Positions 16,653-27,087 of a stretch of DNA of 64,000 nt are shown piece after piece. A program made the position numbers and the translations under genes. Numbering within the stretch: the first letter of the stretch is position 1; the number at the start of each line of letters is the position of its first letter. This stretch comes from Woeseiaceae bacterium (GTDB lineage Bacteria; Pseudomonadota; Gammaproteobacteria; Steroidobacterales; Woeseiaceae), in the NCBI GenBank assembly GCA_021773075.1, contig JAJFKT010000002.1:124001-188000 (forward strand), in the 5' to 3' direction. The notes below the pieces were generated by a model that had not been told where the DNA came from, searched no databases, and saw only the letters and a list, made by a program, of their open reading frames with translations.

Positions 16653-19496
16653 ATGGAAATTCCGGAGCAACTTCAACCTGTCACAAATCTCTGGTTTGAG
16701 AAGCTGGACGATGAGGGCATCGTCGTCCCTGAGGCACTCACTGCGCCACTGACCCGCGTTGTGGCTTGTAGTGAATTCGCTGGGAAGGCGTTGCAGCGCG
16801 AGTGGTCATGGTTCGTGGAGAATGTCTCGTCGTTCGCCAATCCACCGAATGATTCGGACCTGAATGACTTCGTAACGGCGATAGCTGGGAGCACGGCTGA
16901 GCTCGCGAGTGTTAAAGCTGAGCTGCGCCGCTATCGCACGCGACACATGTTGCGTGTGCTGTGGCGAGAGGTGCACGGGCTTGCTGATCTTGATGAAACC
17001 CTGCAGCAGCTGTCGTTGCTCGCCGATCGCTTGCTGGACGCCGCAACGCGCTACGCCGAGCGACAGCTTCAAGCGCGGTTTGGCGAATTGCGAAACTCAT
17101 CTGGCGAATCGGTCCCAATCGTCATTCTCGGTATGGGTAAGCTGGGTGGCTGCGAACTCAATTTTTCGTCCGATATCGATATCATTTTTTGCTACCCGGA
17201 AGACGGTAGTACGAACGCGGCGCGCAGTCTAAGCGCACACGAGTATTTCGCGAGGTTGTCCCGACAGGTGATAGCGTTGATTGACGAGATTACCGTCGAT
17301 GGTTTCGTTTTTCGAATAGACACACGGCTGCGCCCGTTTGGCGACAGCGGGCCACCTGTCGTGAGCTTCGCAGCACTGGAGTCCTATCTCTTACAGCACG
17401 GCCGCGATTGGGAGCGATACGCGTACGTGAAGGCGAGAATAGTCGGGCCGCAACCATCAGCAGCGGTTGCCAACGAATTGACGGAGAATCTGATCCGACC
17501 TTTCGTCTATCGGCGCTACCTGGACTACGGTGTTTTCGAATCAGTGCGTGAAATGCAGCGCCTGATTGCGACCGAGGTTCAGAAGCGCGAACTCGCCGAT
17601 AACATCAAGCTCGGCCCGGGTGGAATACGGGAAGCTGAGTTCATTGTGCAGGCATTGCAGCTGGTTCGCGGTGGTAGTGAACCGTCGCTGCAGTGCCGCG
17701 AACTTCAGAAAGTGCTGCCATTGCTGGTCAGTGAGCGTGGCATTGCGGAGGCGGATGCGAAGAGGTTTCGCGACGCGTATCGTTTTTTGCGGCGACTGGA
17801 GAATTTTATTCAGGCGATTCGCGATGAGCAAACGCATGATCTTCCTGCAAGTAGCATTGATCGGCAAAGATTGTGTCTCGCCATGAATTATGTGGACTGG
17901 CAACATCTCATTGACGATCTCAATCAACATCGAGACGCTATATCTGCGCAATTCGACGCGGTCGCATTTCGTGGTGAAAGCGTCGACAGCAAGGAGACAG
18001 TAGATTTCGCCGGCTTATGGGAATCACGGGCGACGGCGGATGAATGGGCCGACTCGCTGCGTGAGATGGCCGGCGACGATGTCGACGAGTTGGCGAAGAA
18101 AATTTCTGCATTCGCGAGATCAGCAAACACTCAAAAAACCGATGCGGTATCTCGTGATCGTCTGCAGCGCTTTATCCCCAAATTGATTGCATTGATAGCT
18201 GCATCCAAACGACCGCTCCCAGCCCTTTCACGCACGCTGAAAGTCGTCGAGAGAATCTTGCGCCGCAGTGCCTATTTGGCGCTCCTTAACGAAAATCGAC
18301 TGGCGCTGTCCCGGCTTGTTGATTTGTGCGCGCGCAGCGAATATATCGCCGAACAAGTTGCCAAATACCCGGTTCTTCTCGACGAGTTACTGGATCCGCG
18401 CACTTACTCAGAGGGTGTCACCAAAGACGATTTGGCAAATGAGCTCCGACAGAAAATTGAGACCGATCCAAACGCTGATAGTGAGAATACGATTAAAGTG
18501 ATCGCGCATTTTCAACGAGCAGCGATGTTTCGTATTGCGGTCGCTGATTTCAATGAAAAGCTACCGATCATGAAGGTCAGCGATGGCCTGACCTGGCTAG
18601 CGGAGGTGGTCTTAGAGGAGTCATTGCGGGTTGCATGGACGGATTTGACCAAGCGCCACGGCGTGCCGCAATACACGTTGGATGGTGTAAGCCACGATGC
18701 CGGTTTTGGCATTGTTGCCTACGGTAAACTGGGCGGCCTCGAGCTGTCCTATGGATCCGATCTCGACATCGTTTTCCTGCATGACTCGACGGCTGATCAA
18801 CAGGTCACCAATGGCGATAAACCCCTGGACAATGTGCTGTTCTTCGGTCGCCTTGTACGGCGTCTTGTGCACTTTCTCGGAACGCAAACCGGCTCCGGTG
18901 AGCTCTACGAGGTCGATACTCGACTGCGACCGGATGGAAGTTCCGGATTGTTGGTGACAAGCACTGAGGCCTTCGAGCGCTATCAGGAAGAGAACGCCTG
19001 GACCTGGGAACATCAGGCGCTGTTACGCGCACGCGCAGTCGCTGGGAGCGACAAGATTTCACTTGAGTTTGAGCGCATTCGAGCGGAAACGCTGCTCGAT
19101 CGCGTGCATCGCGACAAGCTGCGAGCCGATGTTGTCAGCATGCGCAAGAAGATGCGCAAGAAGCTCGATCGTAGCGATTATTCGACCTTCGACCTGAAGC
19201 ACGGTGGCGGTGGAATAGGCGACATCGAGTTTCTGGTTCAATACCTGGTGTTGCGGGAGGCCAGATCGCACCAGGATGTTATTTTTTACACAGACAATAT
19301 TCGCCAGCTGGACGCGCTAACTGACGCGGGCATTCTGAAAAAAGACGTCGGTGAGCATCTGCAGGACGTTTATCGCAGTTATCGATTATTCGTTCATCGC
19401 CGAGTCCTCGATGGCAGGAAGGCGCTCACTGACGCCGGTAGCTTCAAGTCTGAGCGCGAGTTTGTTGAGCGTATCTGGAATGAATGGCTGGCTTGA
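16653..19496 (+). CDS. glnE: Bifunctional glutamine synthetase adenylyltransferase/deadenylase
   Basis: 947 residues, the expected length. It contains two nucleotidyltransferase domains with the paired signatures GMGKLGGCELNFSSDIDIIF (about residue 165) and AYGKLGGLELSYGSDLDIVF (about residue 690), and a helical PII-binding linker between them. It adenylylates glutamine synthetase to switch it off and removes the AMP to switch it on, in response to PII and glutamine. It stands alone between the c-di-GMP gene and the zinc protein. In Pseudomonas, as I recall it, glnE is followed by ilvE and LPS core genes; ilvE is absent here. Confidence 0.96.
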   Translation: MEIPEQLQPVTNLWFEKLDDEGIVVPEALTAPLTRVVACSEFAGKALQREWSWFVENVSSFANPPNDSDLNDFVTAIAGSTAELASVKAELRRYRTRHMLRVLWREVHGLADLDETLQQLSLLADRLLDAATRYAERQLQARFGELRNSSGESVPIVILGMGKLGGCELNFSSDIDIIFCYPEDGSTNAARSLSAHEYFARLSRQVIALIDEITVDGFVFRIDTRLRPFGDSGPPVVSFAALESYLLQHGRDWERYAYVKARIVGPQPSAAVANELTENLIRPFVYRRYLDYGVFESVREMQRLIATEVQKRELADNIKLGPGGIREAEFIVQALQLVRGGSEPSLQCRELQKVLPLLVSERGIAEADAKRFRDAYRFLRRLENFIQAIRDEQTHDLPASSIDRQRLCLAMNYVDWQHLIDDLNQHRDAISAQFDAVAFRGESVDSKETVDFAGLWESRATADEWADSLREMAGDDVDELAKKISAFARSANTQKTDAVSRDRLQRFIPKLIALIAASKRPLPALSRTLKVVERILRRSAYLALLNENRLALSRLVDLCARSEYIAEQVAKYPVLLDELLDPRTYSEGVTKDDLANELRQKIETDPNADSENTIKVIAHFQRAAMFRIAVADFNEKLPIMKVSDGLTWLAEVVLEESLRVAWTDLTKRHGVPQYTLDGVSHDAGFGIVAYGKLGGLELSYGSDLDIVFLHDSTADQQVTNGDKPLDNVLFFGRLVRRLVHFLGTQTGSGELYEVDTRLRPDGSSGLLVTSTEAFERYQEENAWTWEHQALLRARAVAGSDKISLEFERIRAETLLDRVHRDKLRADVVSMRKKMRKKLDRSDYSTFDLKHGGGGIGDIEFLVQYLVLREARSHQDVIFYTDNIRQLDALTDAGILKKDVGEHLQDVYRSYRLFVHRRVLDGRKALTDAGSFKSEREFVERIWNEWLA

Positions 19497-19569
19497 CACG
19501 CATAGCCGTGGTCGTGGAACGAATCTACGCCTATAATTCTCGGCCTACCTCAATCAACAAGAGAGAATC

Positions 19570-19788
19570 GTGGCAGTGAAAGCAGGGACAATCGACCAGA
19601 ATCTGATTCCGGCGAATGCACAAAACAAATACGCAGTGCGGTCCAGGGATTTACCGCTGAGCTGCCCAATGCCAGGCATGTATCTGTGGAACTCGCACCC
19701 AAAAGTTTACCTGCCTATCGAGGCAACGGGTGAAGCGAAGTGCCCATATTGCGGCGCTCAATACCAAATGACAGACGCAGGCGAATAG
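19570..19788 (+). CDS. CHCC-type zinc-finger protein
   Basis: 72 residues from GTG 19570. Metal ligands are visible as Cys in LPLSCPMPG, His in [10 protein letters not shown] and the pair in [12 protein letters not shown]. This is the layout of the zf-CHCC family related to the NDUFS6 subunit of complex I. The biochemical role of the free-standing bacterial protein is unknown. It ends 7 bases before hldD and is probably cotranscribed with it. Confidence 0.85.
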   Translation: MAVKAGTIDQNLIPANAQNKYAVRSRDLPLSCPMPGMYLWNSHPKVYLPIEATGEAKCPYCGAQYQMTDAGE

Positions 19789-19795
19789 TCGGCTT

Positions 19796-20737
19796 ATGCA
19801 TATCGTAACCGGCGGTGCCGGATTTATCGGTAGCAATCTTGTACGCACACTTATCGACCGCGGTTGCGACGATGTCGTTGTTGTTGACGATCTTAGTGAT
19901 GGACACAAGTTCGCGAATATTTCGGATCTGAATATCGCTGACTACCTCGACAAAGACGAGTTTCTTGATCGTCTCAAGACGGAAGCGGGATTTGGCAAAG
20001 ACGTCAGCGCAATATTGCATCAGGGCGCATGCTCCGAGACGACAGAGTGGAATGGTCGCTTCATGATGCAGAATAACTACAGCTATTCAAAAGCGCTGCT
20101 GCATCACTGCCTCGAAAACGAAATTCAATTTATTTATGCCTCGTCAGCCGCGGTCTATGGTGGATCGAAAGAGTTCGTGGAAGATCCGTTATTCGAAAAC
20201 CCGTTGAACGTCTATGGCTATTCGAAGATCCTGTTTGACCGCTATGTACGACGCGTCGCGGAAAACGCCACAAGCCAGGTTGTTGGGTTGCGCTATTTCA
20301 ATGTTTACGGTGCAAATGAACAACACAAGGGCACGATGGCGAGCGTCGCGTTTCATTTCAACAATCAGATTCGCGAAGCTGGCGAAGCGAAATTATTCGC
20401 TGGCACTGATGGGTATGAAGACGGCGAACAGCTTCGTGACTTCGTCTACGTCGATGACATTTGCGGTGTTAACTTGTGGTTTCTTGATAATCCTAAAGCG
20501 AGTGGGATATTTAACGTTGGCACTGGCCGTGCACAGAGTTTCAATGATGTCGCGAACGCGGTGATTGAATGGCATGGTAAAGGCAAGATTCGATATGTAC
20601 CATTTCCGGAACATCTACAGGGAGCATATCAGAGCTTCACACAGGCGGATCTCACAGAGTTGCGCAAGTCAGGATGCAACGTGGAGTTCCGCCCGGTCGA
20701 GGTTGGTGTGAAAGAGTACCTTGACGAGATCGCTTAG
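19796..20737 (+). CDS. hldD: ADP-L-glycero-D-manno-heptose 6-epimerase
   Basis: 313 residues. It is an extended short-chain dehydrogenase with the NADP site [16 protein letters not shown] at the N-terminus. The family-specific [12 protein letters not shown] segment, the catalytic Tyr-x3-Lys in YGYSKILFD and [12 protein letters not shown] are all present. It converts ADP-D-glycero- to ADP-L-glycero-manno-heptose, the precursor of LPS inner-core heptose. It opens the glycan cluster and overlaps the convergent glycosyltransferase gene by 4 bases. Confidence 0.95.
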   Translation: MHIVTGGAGFIGSNLVRTLIDRGCDDVVVVDDLSDGHKFANISDLNIADYLDKDEFLDRLKTEAGFGKDVSAILHQGACSETTEWNGRFMMQNNYSYSKALLHHCLENEIQFIYASSAAVYGGSKEFVEDPLFENPLNVYGYSKILFDRYVRRVAENATSQVVGLRYFNVYGANEQHKGTMASVAFHFNNQIREAGEAKLFAGTDGYEDGEQLRDFVYVDDICGVNLWFLDNPKASGIFNVGTGRAQSFNDVANAVIEWHGKGKIRYVPFPEHLQGAYQSFTQADLTELRKSGCNVEFRPVEVGVKEYLDEIA

Positions 20738-21843
20738 CTTGCGAGGACGTCGTCGTAAACGGCAATGGTCTCTCGAGCCGTTTTTTCGATAGTGAAACTG
20801 GTCAGCACGCGTTGTTTCGCAGCGGCACTCATTCGAGTTAGCAGGTCGCGGTCATTGTAGAGTTCGAGGATCTTCTCGCGGATTGCGGCCGCGTCACCCG
20901 GTTCAACAACGAAACCGGAAACGTCTTTTTCGATAAGCTCGGGACTGCCGCCGGAATTAGTCACGATCGGTACCACTCCTGCAATCATGGCCTCCAGCAT
21001 TGCGCGCGGCAGACCTTCGCGCTTAAGCGACGGCAATACCGACACATCGACACCCTTGAGAATCCAGGGCATTCGTTGCAAAAAACCGAACAGGTGGATG
21101 TTACTCGCGTAGGAATTCTCCGCGACCAGTCCCTGGTGCAACGGGCTGTCCATCTTTGAACCGGCCATCAGTACGTGAATATTCAGGCCTGGCGGCAGGC
21201 CGTTGATCGCTTCAATAAAGACCGGCACGCCTTTTCTCGGAACGGCGCGAACCGTACAGGCAACGACGAAAGCATCCTCGGGGATACCAAACTGTGCCAG
21301 GTCCTCTGCGTCCCCATCGTAAAGCTCCGGCCTGTGACCTTTGTGCACGGTTACCGGGACGTCTCTCTCCAATCGCAATCCAGGCATGCCCAGATCAAGC
21401 AGGTAGCGGCGAATCGCGTCGCAAACGCAAATGATTCGATCAATTCGCGGATTCAGCAGGTACAGCCAGGATTGCGGGCTCCAATAGGCGAGGTTGCCGA
21501 TAATGCCGCGATAAGCGATGAGTTTGACGTCGATGCCAATCGATGCCATCAATCCGTTCATTGTTGCGCGCTTGTCGAGCATATGCAGCACATCGTATTG
21601 GCCGCGTTTTAGTTCTGCGCGAATAAGGCGAATACACGGCCAGCTGATCTTCCACTTCAGGACGTAGGGAACAACCGCTACGCCAGCGGCGACCAAAGCA
21701 TCGTGGTTGGCCGTCCCCGGCCAGGTGATCACCGTGATATCGATGCCCATGCGGTGCATCTCGATAAATGAGCCCGTCTCCGCCGGGTCACTTTCACCAT
21801 TGATACACAGGACCCGAATGGGCCGCTTTCCCGTCGAACTCAT
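20734..21843 (-). CDS. Glycosyltransferase family 4
   Basis: 369 residues with a GT-B fold. The nucleotide-sugar half shows [16 protein letters not shown], then [26 protein letters not shown] and the donor-binding Glu segment [18 protein letters not shown]. These are standard GT4 features. Acceptor and sugar cannot be told. It lies in the LPS cluster with the methyltransferase 5 bases upstream on the same strand, so both probably modify the same glycan. Confidence 0.88.
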   Translation of the reverse strand: MSSTGKRPIRVLCINGESDPAETGSFIEMHRMGIDITVITWPGTANHDALVAAGVAVVPYVLKWKISWPCIRLIRAELKRGQYDVLHMLDKRATMNGLMASIGIDVKLIAYRGIIGNLAYWSPQSWLYLLNPRIDRIICVCDAIRRYLLDLGMPGLRLERDVPVTVHKGHRPELYDGDAEDLAQFGIPEDAFVVACTVRAVPRKGVPVFIEAINGLPPGLNIHVLMAGSKMDSPLHQGLVAENSYASNIHLFGFLQRMPWILKGVDVSVLPSLKREGLPRAMLEAMIAGVVPIVTNSGGSPELIEKDVSGFVVEPGDAAAIREKILELYNDRDLLTRMSAAAKQRVLTSFTIEKTARETIAVYDDVLAS

Positions 21844-21848
21844 GGTCG

Positions 21849-22676
21849 TTAGCGTAACTGGGACTTAGGCAGATATCGCTTCTTTTTATCGAATACAACG
21901 ACGGAATCGTAGAAAGCGATGCTGGCGAGATTCGCCGCAAGGTAACTCAGATCCATCGTCTTCAAAGCCTCCGGGTGCTCATGGCGAAAATTTGTCTCTA
22001 TGCGATCGAAATAGGGCTCATGCAGCATGTCGACCATTTGTTTCGACAAGTCAATGAACGTGTCTTCACTATCGACGTGTTTTAACCAGTAGTTGGTGTG
22101 CACGTCTTCAACCATATAGCAGCCGCCATCGACAAGCGCCGGTCGGAACAGCGCACCAAAGCTGATGTTTTGGTGGTGCGTCTTGTGGCTGCCGTCGTCG
22201 AGAATGACGTCGAACGGCCCAAACTCCTCGTTGACCCGCGCCAGAAACTCGGGATCGGCCTGACTGCCGATGCGGACGAAAACCTTTTTGTCAGCAATCT
22301 CGTGATCTTTGCAGGACTTGTCGATGTCGATGCCGACAATGGTCGAATCGGGGTGAAAATACTGTTTCCACATTCGCAAAGAGCCACCGCGGAATACACC
22401 GATCTCCAGCATCCTGATTGGTCGATTCCGATACGCCTCAAAATGCTTGCTGTAGATGTCGAAGTAGTGGTGCCATTTGTGAACGTTCGTGTCCGCCGAG
22501 AAGATATCGAACAACTCGTTATCGGGAGTTTTAGGCGCTTCGCCAATGGCAACTTTATCCGTTAACTCCCTCGGGAATGCGTCGGAGGTTGCCAGCGACT
22601 TGTCGGCAAGCAGTGTCGGCGCCTTGGTAATTAGCAAGCCGAACTTAACGAGCAGTTTATTTAGCAGTTTTCTCAT
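21849..22676 (-). CDS. Class I SAM-dependent methyltransferase (cephalosporin-hydroxylase-like)
   Basis: 275 residues. A Rossmann core with SAM motif I RMLEIGVFRGGSLRMW (about residue 90) is followed by GIDIDKSCKD and the acidic motif DVILDDGSHKTHHQ. This pattern is common in O-methyltransferases of sugar and macrolide pathways such as MycE-type enzymes. The N-terminal 60 residues are poorly conserved. It is paired with the GT4 gene (5-base gap). The substrate is likely a glycan sugar; that is inference from context. Confidence 0.8.
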   Translation of the reverse strand: MRKLLNKLLVKFGLLITKAPTLLADKSLATSDAFPRELTDKVAIGEAPKTPDNELFDIFSADTNVHKWHHYFDIYSKHFEAYRNRPIRMLEIGVFRGGSLRMWKQYFHPDSTIVGIDIDKSCKDHEIADKKVFVRIGSQADPEFLARVNEEFGPFDVILDDGSHKTHHQNISFGALFRPALVDGGCYMVEDVHTNYWLKHVDSEDTFIDLSKQMVDMLHEPYFDRIETNFRHEHPEALKTMDLSYLAANLASIAFYDSVVVFDKKKRYLPKSQLR

Positions 22677-22834
22677 GATGGTCCGGGCGTGTCTGGGCTG
22701 GCTTGGAAGCGAATAATGCCCGAAATTGCAGTGAAATTCAGTGGATATTGGCTGTCGTCGCGGTGATTATTGACGGGCTAGCGCGTACAATTTGCGTAAT
22801 CACGAATAAGAAGCCCTCAAAAAGAAGCCCCCCA

Positions 22835-24109
22835 GTGAATTTAGAAGACAGCGGCATCGTCCGCGAAGTCAGCAGCTGCCGGATTTGTGCCGGTACCGAT
22901 CTCAGCACCTACCTCGATCTGGGCATGATGCCGCTGGCCAACAATCTGGCAGGCACGGCCTCAGACGCGAGGGAAATGCGGCGCTTTCCTATGCAGGTGC
23001 AGGTTTGTGGTGACTGCTGGCTGTCGCAATTGACCGTGGTCATTGATCCGCGCGAGATGTTCTCAAATTACGCTTATCGTTCATCGATCAGCAAAACCTA
23101 CATCGATCACTGCCGAACGATGGCGAAATCCGTACGCGATTCGCTGGGCCTGAAAAATGGCGATCTTGTTGTGGATATCGCCGGCAACGATGGCGCGCTT
23201 CTGGCTGTTTTCAAAGATGAGCTGGGTGTACGTGTAGTCAATGTCGACCCTGCGGAGAACCTGGCGGAAATTGCGGAGTCGCAGGGCATAACGACCATAA
23301 CGAGTTTCTGGGGTGACGAAGCGGCAAAAGAAATCGTAGCCAAATATGGTCGTCCGAGCCTGATTACGGCGACCAACGTGTTTGCGCATGTCGACGACGT
23401 GCGCAGCTTCGTGTCGGCCGCGAAGGACTGTCTGCAGGAAGATGGTGCGTTGATGCTGGAGTTTCCTTATGGCGTGGACTTCATCGAACATCGTGAATTC
23501 GACACGATCTACTTCGAGCACCTGAGTTACGTATTGCTCGAACCCGTGCGGCAGCTTGCGGAAAATCTGGGCATGGCCGTATTCGATGTGCAAAAGCAAG
23601 ACATACACGGCGGCACGATTCGCGTTTTTATCGGCGTTGATGGGGCCCACGATGTGTCACCATCCGTCGACGAGTTTATCGAGAACGAAAGGCGGGGGGG
23701 TTATCACGACTCCGCCGTGTACGCTGCCTGGAATCGTGAAATTGACGGCCTGATCGACGATCTTAAATCCCAGATAAGTGGCCTGAGGAAAAGCGGTGCA
23801 AAGATCGCCGCGTTTGCAGCATCAGCTAAAGGCAATACGCTCCTGAATGCCTGTGGGTTCAACTATGAGTGTGTGGACTATATTGTCGATGACACGCCTG
23901 AAAAAATTGGGCGATACTCTCCGGGAACCGGCATACCGGTCGTTGACAGAACCGTGCTGGCTGAAACACCGCCCGACTACCTGCTAATACTGGCCTGGAA
24001 TTTCGCCAAAGACATCATCGCGGGTACAGCCGACTTTAGTGCCGCCGGTGGCAAATATATTATTCCGATTCCGGCGTTCAAGGTCGTTGAGTCACGCGGC
24101 GCGGACTAG
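22835..24109 (+). CDS. Sugar C-methyltransferase family protein (NovU/TylCIII type)
   Basis: 424 residues from GTG 22835, chosen because homologues begin with the zinc-binding region directly after it; the frame can extend back to 22703. An N-terminal four-Cys zinc domain (CRICAGTD ... VQVCGDCWL) precedes a SAM-binding domain ([14 protein letters not shown]) and a C-terminal Rossmann-like domain ([16 protein letters not shown]). This three-part layout belongs to the C-3 methyltransferases acting on NDP-4-keto-deoxysugars. RfbA and RfbB encoded next provide dTDP-4-keto-6-deoxyglucose, a plausible precursor of its substrate. Confidence 0.85.
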   Translation: MNLEDSGIVREVSSCRICAGTDLSTYLDLGMMPLANNLAGTASDAREMRRFPMQVQVCGDCWLSQLTVVIDPREMFSNYAYRSSISKTYIDHCRTMAKSVRDSLGLKNGDLVVDIAGNDGALLAVFKDELGVRVVNVDPAENLAEIAESQGITTITSFWGDEAAKEIVAKYGRPSLITATNVFAHVDDVRSFVSAAKDCLQEDGALMLEFPYGVDFIEHREFDTIYFEHLSYVLLEPVRQLAENLGMAVFDVQKQDIHGGTIRVFIGVDGAHDVSPSVDEFIENERRGGYHDSAVYAAWNREIDGLIDDLKSQISGLRKSGAKIAAFAASAKGNTLLNACGFNYECVDYIVDDTPEKIGRYSPGTGIPVVDRTVLAETPPDYLLILAWNFAKDIIAGTADFSAAGGKYIIPIPAFKVVESRGAD

Positions 24110-24122
24110 AGCGAGGATCACG

Positions 24123-25016
24123 ATGAGCAATACGACAAGGAAAGGCATCATTCTGGCTGGTGGTACAGGCTCACGCTTGCATCCGCTGACGCTGTCAGTA
24201 AGCAAGCAGCTCATGCCCATTTACGACAAGCCGATGATCTACTACCCGTTGTCGACACTGATGATGGCCGGTATTCGCGATATTCTCGTGATAACAACGC
24301 CAGAGGATCAAGGTGCATTCGAAAAATTGCTGGGTGATGGAAGTCAGTGGGGAATTGCAATTTCCTATGCGGTGCAACCGGATCCGGGTGGTTTGGCGCA
24401 GGCCTTCATCATCGGTGAGGAATTCGTCGGCGGTGAGTCAGTCGCGCTGGTTCTTGGTGACAATATTTTCTACGGTCACGGTTTGCAGGCCCAGCTTAGG
24501 GCTGTCGCTGAGGATTCAGCGGGCGCGACGGTCTTCGCGTATCACGTCAAAGATCCCGAGCGCTATGGTGTTGTGCATTTCGATAATAACGGCAAGGCCG
24601 TTGGCATAGAAGAGAAGCCGGCAGAACCGAAATCGAACTACGCCGTAACGGGTTTGTACTTCTATGATTCACGTGTGGTTGAAATGGCGAAGAACCTCAA
24701 GCCATCATCGCGCGGTGAGATTGAGATCACAGATATCAATAGACTCTACCTCGATGCAGGTGACTTGCAGGTTGAGTTGATGGGTCGTGGCGCTGCATGG
24801 CTGGACACGGGCACGCACGAATCGCTGCTTGAGGCAGCGCAGTTCGTCCAAATTATTGAGCAGCGGCAGGGCCTGAAAATTTGCTGTCCGGAGGAAATCG
24901 CATTCCTGAACGGAAGTATTGATTCAGAACAACTGGCCACGCTGGCAAAGAAACTCGGCAAGAACGGTTATGGCGAGTATCTGCTGGCAGTACTCGCGGA
25001 AACCACACTGAGATGA
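24123..25016 (+). CDS. rfbA: Glucose-1-phosphate thymidylyltransferase
   Basis: 297 residues from ATG 24123 with GAGG upstream. The signature [16 protein letters not shown] is at the N-terminus, followed by [24 protein letters not shown] and the C-terminal [14 protein letters not shown]. It makes dTDP-glucose from dTTP and glucose-1-phosphate, the first step to dTDP-deoxysugars. It overlaps rfbB by ATGA. Confidence 0.96.
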   Translation: MSNTTRKGIILAGGTGSRLHPLTLSVSKQLMPIYDKPMIYYPLSTLMMAGIRDILVITTPEDQGAFEKLLGDGSQWGIAISYAVQPDPGGLAQAFIIGEEFVGGESVALVLGDNIFYGHGLQAQLRAVAEDSAGATVFAYHVKDPERYGVVHFDNNGKAVGIEEKPAEPKSNYAVTGLYFYDSRVVEMAKNLKPSSRGEIEITDINRLYLDAGDLQVELMGRGAAWLDTGTHESLLEAAQFVQIIEQRQGLKICCPEEIAFLNGSIDSEQLATLAKKLGKNGYGEYLLAVLAETTLR

Positions 25017-26131
25017 CTGGCGCACGAAAAGTCCTGGTAACAGGCGGTGCCGGTTTTATCGGCGCAAATTTCGTACGCTACTGGAGTGACAAATACCCGT
25101 CTGATCGAATAGTGGTTTTGGATGCGCTGACCTATGCCGGCAATCGTGCGAATCTTGAGTCCGTCGAGGACCGGGATACGTATCGTTTTGTCCACGGCAA
25201 CATTCTGGACCCGGCCGTGATTGGCGATACGATGCAACGCGAGGCGATCGACACGATCGTGCATTTTGCGGCGGAGTCACATGTTGACCGGTCTATCCAT
25301 GAGCCGGACGCATTTATCCAGACGAATGTCATCGGTACCAATAATCTTTTGATGGCCGCTCGCAAGCACTGGATTGACAGCGACAGCGCACCGGCAAATC
25401 ACCTGTTTCATCATGTTTCGACGGACGAAGTGTATGGAACGCTCGGACCCGGCGATCCTGCGTTTACGGAGCAAACGCTGTACGCACCGAACTCCCCTTA
25501 TGCGGCCAGTAAGGCTGCGTCAGATCATCTGGTTCGTTCCTACCACCACACGTTCGGCATGCAAGTTACGACGAGCAACTGCTCCAACAATTACGGCCCG
25601 TATCAATTTCCAGAGAAGCTGATTCCCCTGATGATCGTCAATGCGCTGACGGGCAAGGCTTTACCCGTCTACGGCGATGGCTCGAATATTCGCGACTGGC
25701 TGTATGTTGATGATCACTGCCGAGGCATCGATCTGGTGATGAACAAAGGTCGGGTGGGAGCGACGTACAATATCGGCGGCAACAATGAGTGGCGCAATAT
25801 CGATATCGTGAATCAGCTTTGTAGCAGCATCGATGCTGCGTTCGCAGCGAACGAACAGCTCGCGGTTCAATTTCCGCAGGCGCCTGCGGCGAAGGGGCAA
25901 AAAACCGAGTCACTAGTTTGCTTCGTCGCGGATCGTCTCGGTCATGATTGGCGATACGCTATCGATGCGACGCTCGCCGAGTCGGAACTGGGATACAAGC
26001 CTGAGGAAGACTTCGAATCCGGGTTTCAGTTGACGCTTAACTGGATGCTGCAAAACGAAGGCTGGTGGCGCGCCGTCATGGACGGTAGTTATCGTGACTG
26101 GATCAGCAGGAACTACTCGGCCGAAAGCTGA
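25013..26131 (+). CDS. rfbB: dTDP-glucose 4,6-dehydratase
   Basis: 372 residues. An extended SDR enzyme with [16 protein letters not shown] for [15 protein letters not shown], the catalytic segment [12 protein letters not shown], and Tyr-x3-Lys in [13 protein letters not shown], then [18 protein letters not shown]. It makes dTDP-4-keto-6-deoxyglucose. The rfbC and rfbD genes needed for rhamnose are not in the window. The last 19 bases overlap the 3' end of the convergent GT2 gene. Confidence 0.96.
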   Translation: MTGARKVLVTGGAGFIGANFVRYWSDKYPSDRIVVLDALTYAGNRANLESVEDRDTYRFVHGNILDPAVIGDTMQREAIDTIVHFAAESHVDRSIHEPDAFIQTNVIGTNNLLMAARKHWIDSDSAPANHLFHHVSTDEVYGTLGPGDPAFTEQTLYAPNSPYAASKAASDHLVRSYHHTFGMQVTTSNCSNNYGPYQFPEKLIPLMIVNALTGKALPVYGDGSNIRDWLYVDDHCRGIDLVMNKGRVGATYNIGGNNEWRNIDIVNQLCSSIDAAFAANEQLAVQFPQAPAAKGQKTESLVCFVADRLGHDWRYAIDATLAESELGYKPEEDFESGFQLTLNWMLQNEGWWRAVMDGSYRDWISRNYSAES

Positions 26132-27087
26132 TTCACCATTGCTCGTGGGCTAAGCCAGGACCCCGAGTCGATAACCCCGCCGTAATAACGGATCAAACCG
26201 GTCAGCATTTTGCTGCGCACACGCAACGTCGGAATCTGTCGTAGCGTAAGAAGGTCGAGCAGGCCTGCGACAATCAACATAGGCAATCGAAGCAGAATGA
26301 TCAGCGCGTGCGTTAGCCAGCGCGCAAACCCCCTTGTGTGATTCATCGTGTAGACGTGTTTCGAAATTATGACTTCGAGTTTCGTCATTGACTTGACGTC
26401 GACATTGAGGCGGCTCGAACCGCCATGCGCGTGAATAACTTCAACTTCCGGCGCGTAGGCAATACTCAGTCCGACGTCATGTGCTTTGCGACAAAGATCT
26501 GCGTCCTCGACATACATCCAGTAATCGGGTGACCAACCACCGATCGCATCGTAGTCGTCGCGATCGATAAGCAGCACCGATCCCGTTACCCAGTCACAGT
26601 AAGTCAGATCCTCGTATTCAGCGCGGGGGTCGGGAAACTTCGACGGCATGAGGACGCGCAGTAACGCTTTGAGGGTTTTGCTTTGATTGAGAAGGCTCGG
26701 AAAGTCGTCAAACACTTTTTGTGCTTTGCCGTTAGCTGATACCTGTCTTGGTGCGATGATGCCGACGCCATGTTGCTCTTTGATTCGTATAAGTGATTGA
26801 ATATCTGAGGTTTTAGCAATGACGTCCGGATTCATGAACAGCAGCTGCGCACCCGCAGCCTGTTCGACACCGATGGTGCAGCCATGTCCAAAGCCGCTGT
26901 TGTCGGGGTTCGCAATAAAATTTACCCATGGGTAACGCGCAGCAAACGTCTCGAGACTATCCTCTGCAGACTCGTTGTCGACGACGATCATTTCCCAGTC
27001 ATCGGGAAAGTCGCCCGCAAGCGCTTCCAGCGCTGACTCGAGGTGTCCCCATGATTTGTAGTTGACTGTGACGATCGAAAGCCTCAT
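26113..27087 (-). CDS. Glycosyltransferase family 2 (rhamnosyltransferase-like)
   Basis: 324 residues. A GT-A fold with the N-terminal VTVNYKSWGHLESAL, VVDNESAEDS, the DxD-like acidic site LFMNPDVIA, and the acceptor region WMYVEDADLCRKAHDVGL. A hydrophobic membrane-associated segment lies near residues 260-285. WbbL-like rhamnosyltransferases share this layout, but the donor is not proven. It overlaps the GT9 gene upstream by 4 bases and rfbB at its tail. Confidence 0.85.
   Translation of the reverse strand: MRLSIVTVNYKSWGHLESALEALAGDFPDDWEMIVVDNESAEDSLETFAARYPWVNFIANPDNSGFGHGCTIGVEQAAGAQLLFMNPDVIAKTSDIQSLIRIKEQHGVGIIAPRQVSANGKAQKVFDDFPSLLNQSKTLKALLRVLMPSKFPDPRAEYEDLTYCDWVTGSVLLIDRDDYDAIGGWSPDYWMYVEDADLCRKAHDVGLSIAYAPEVEVIHAHGGSSRLNVDVKSMTKLEVIISKHVYTMNHTRGFARWLTHALIILLRLPMLIVAGLLDLLTLRQIPTLRVRSKMLTGLIRYYGGVIDSGSWLSPRAMVNQLSAE

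Noticed and set aside
22082..22565. Frames of about 155 residues on both strands
   Set aside because: They are shadows of the methyltransferase at 21849-22676, which has clear SAM motifs.
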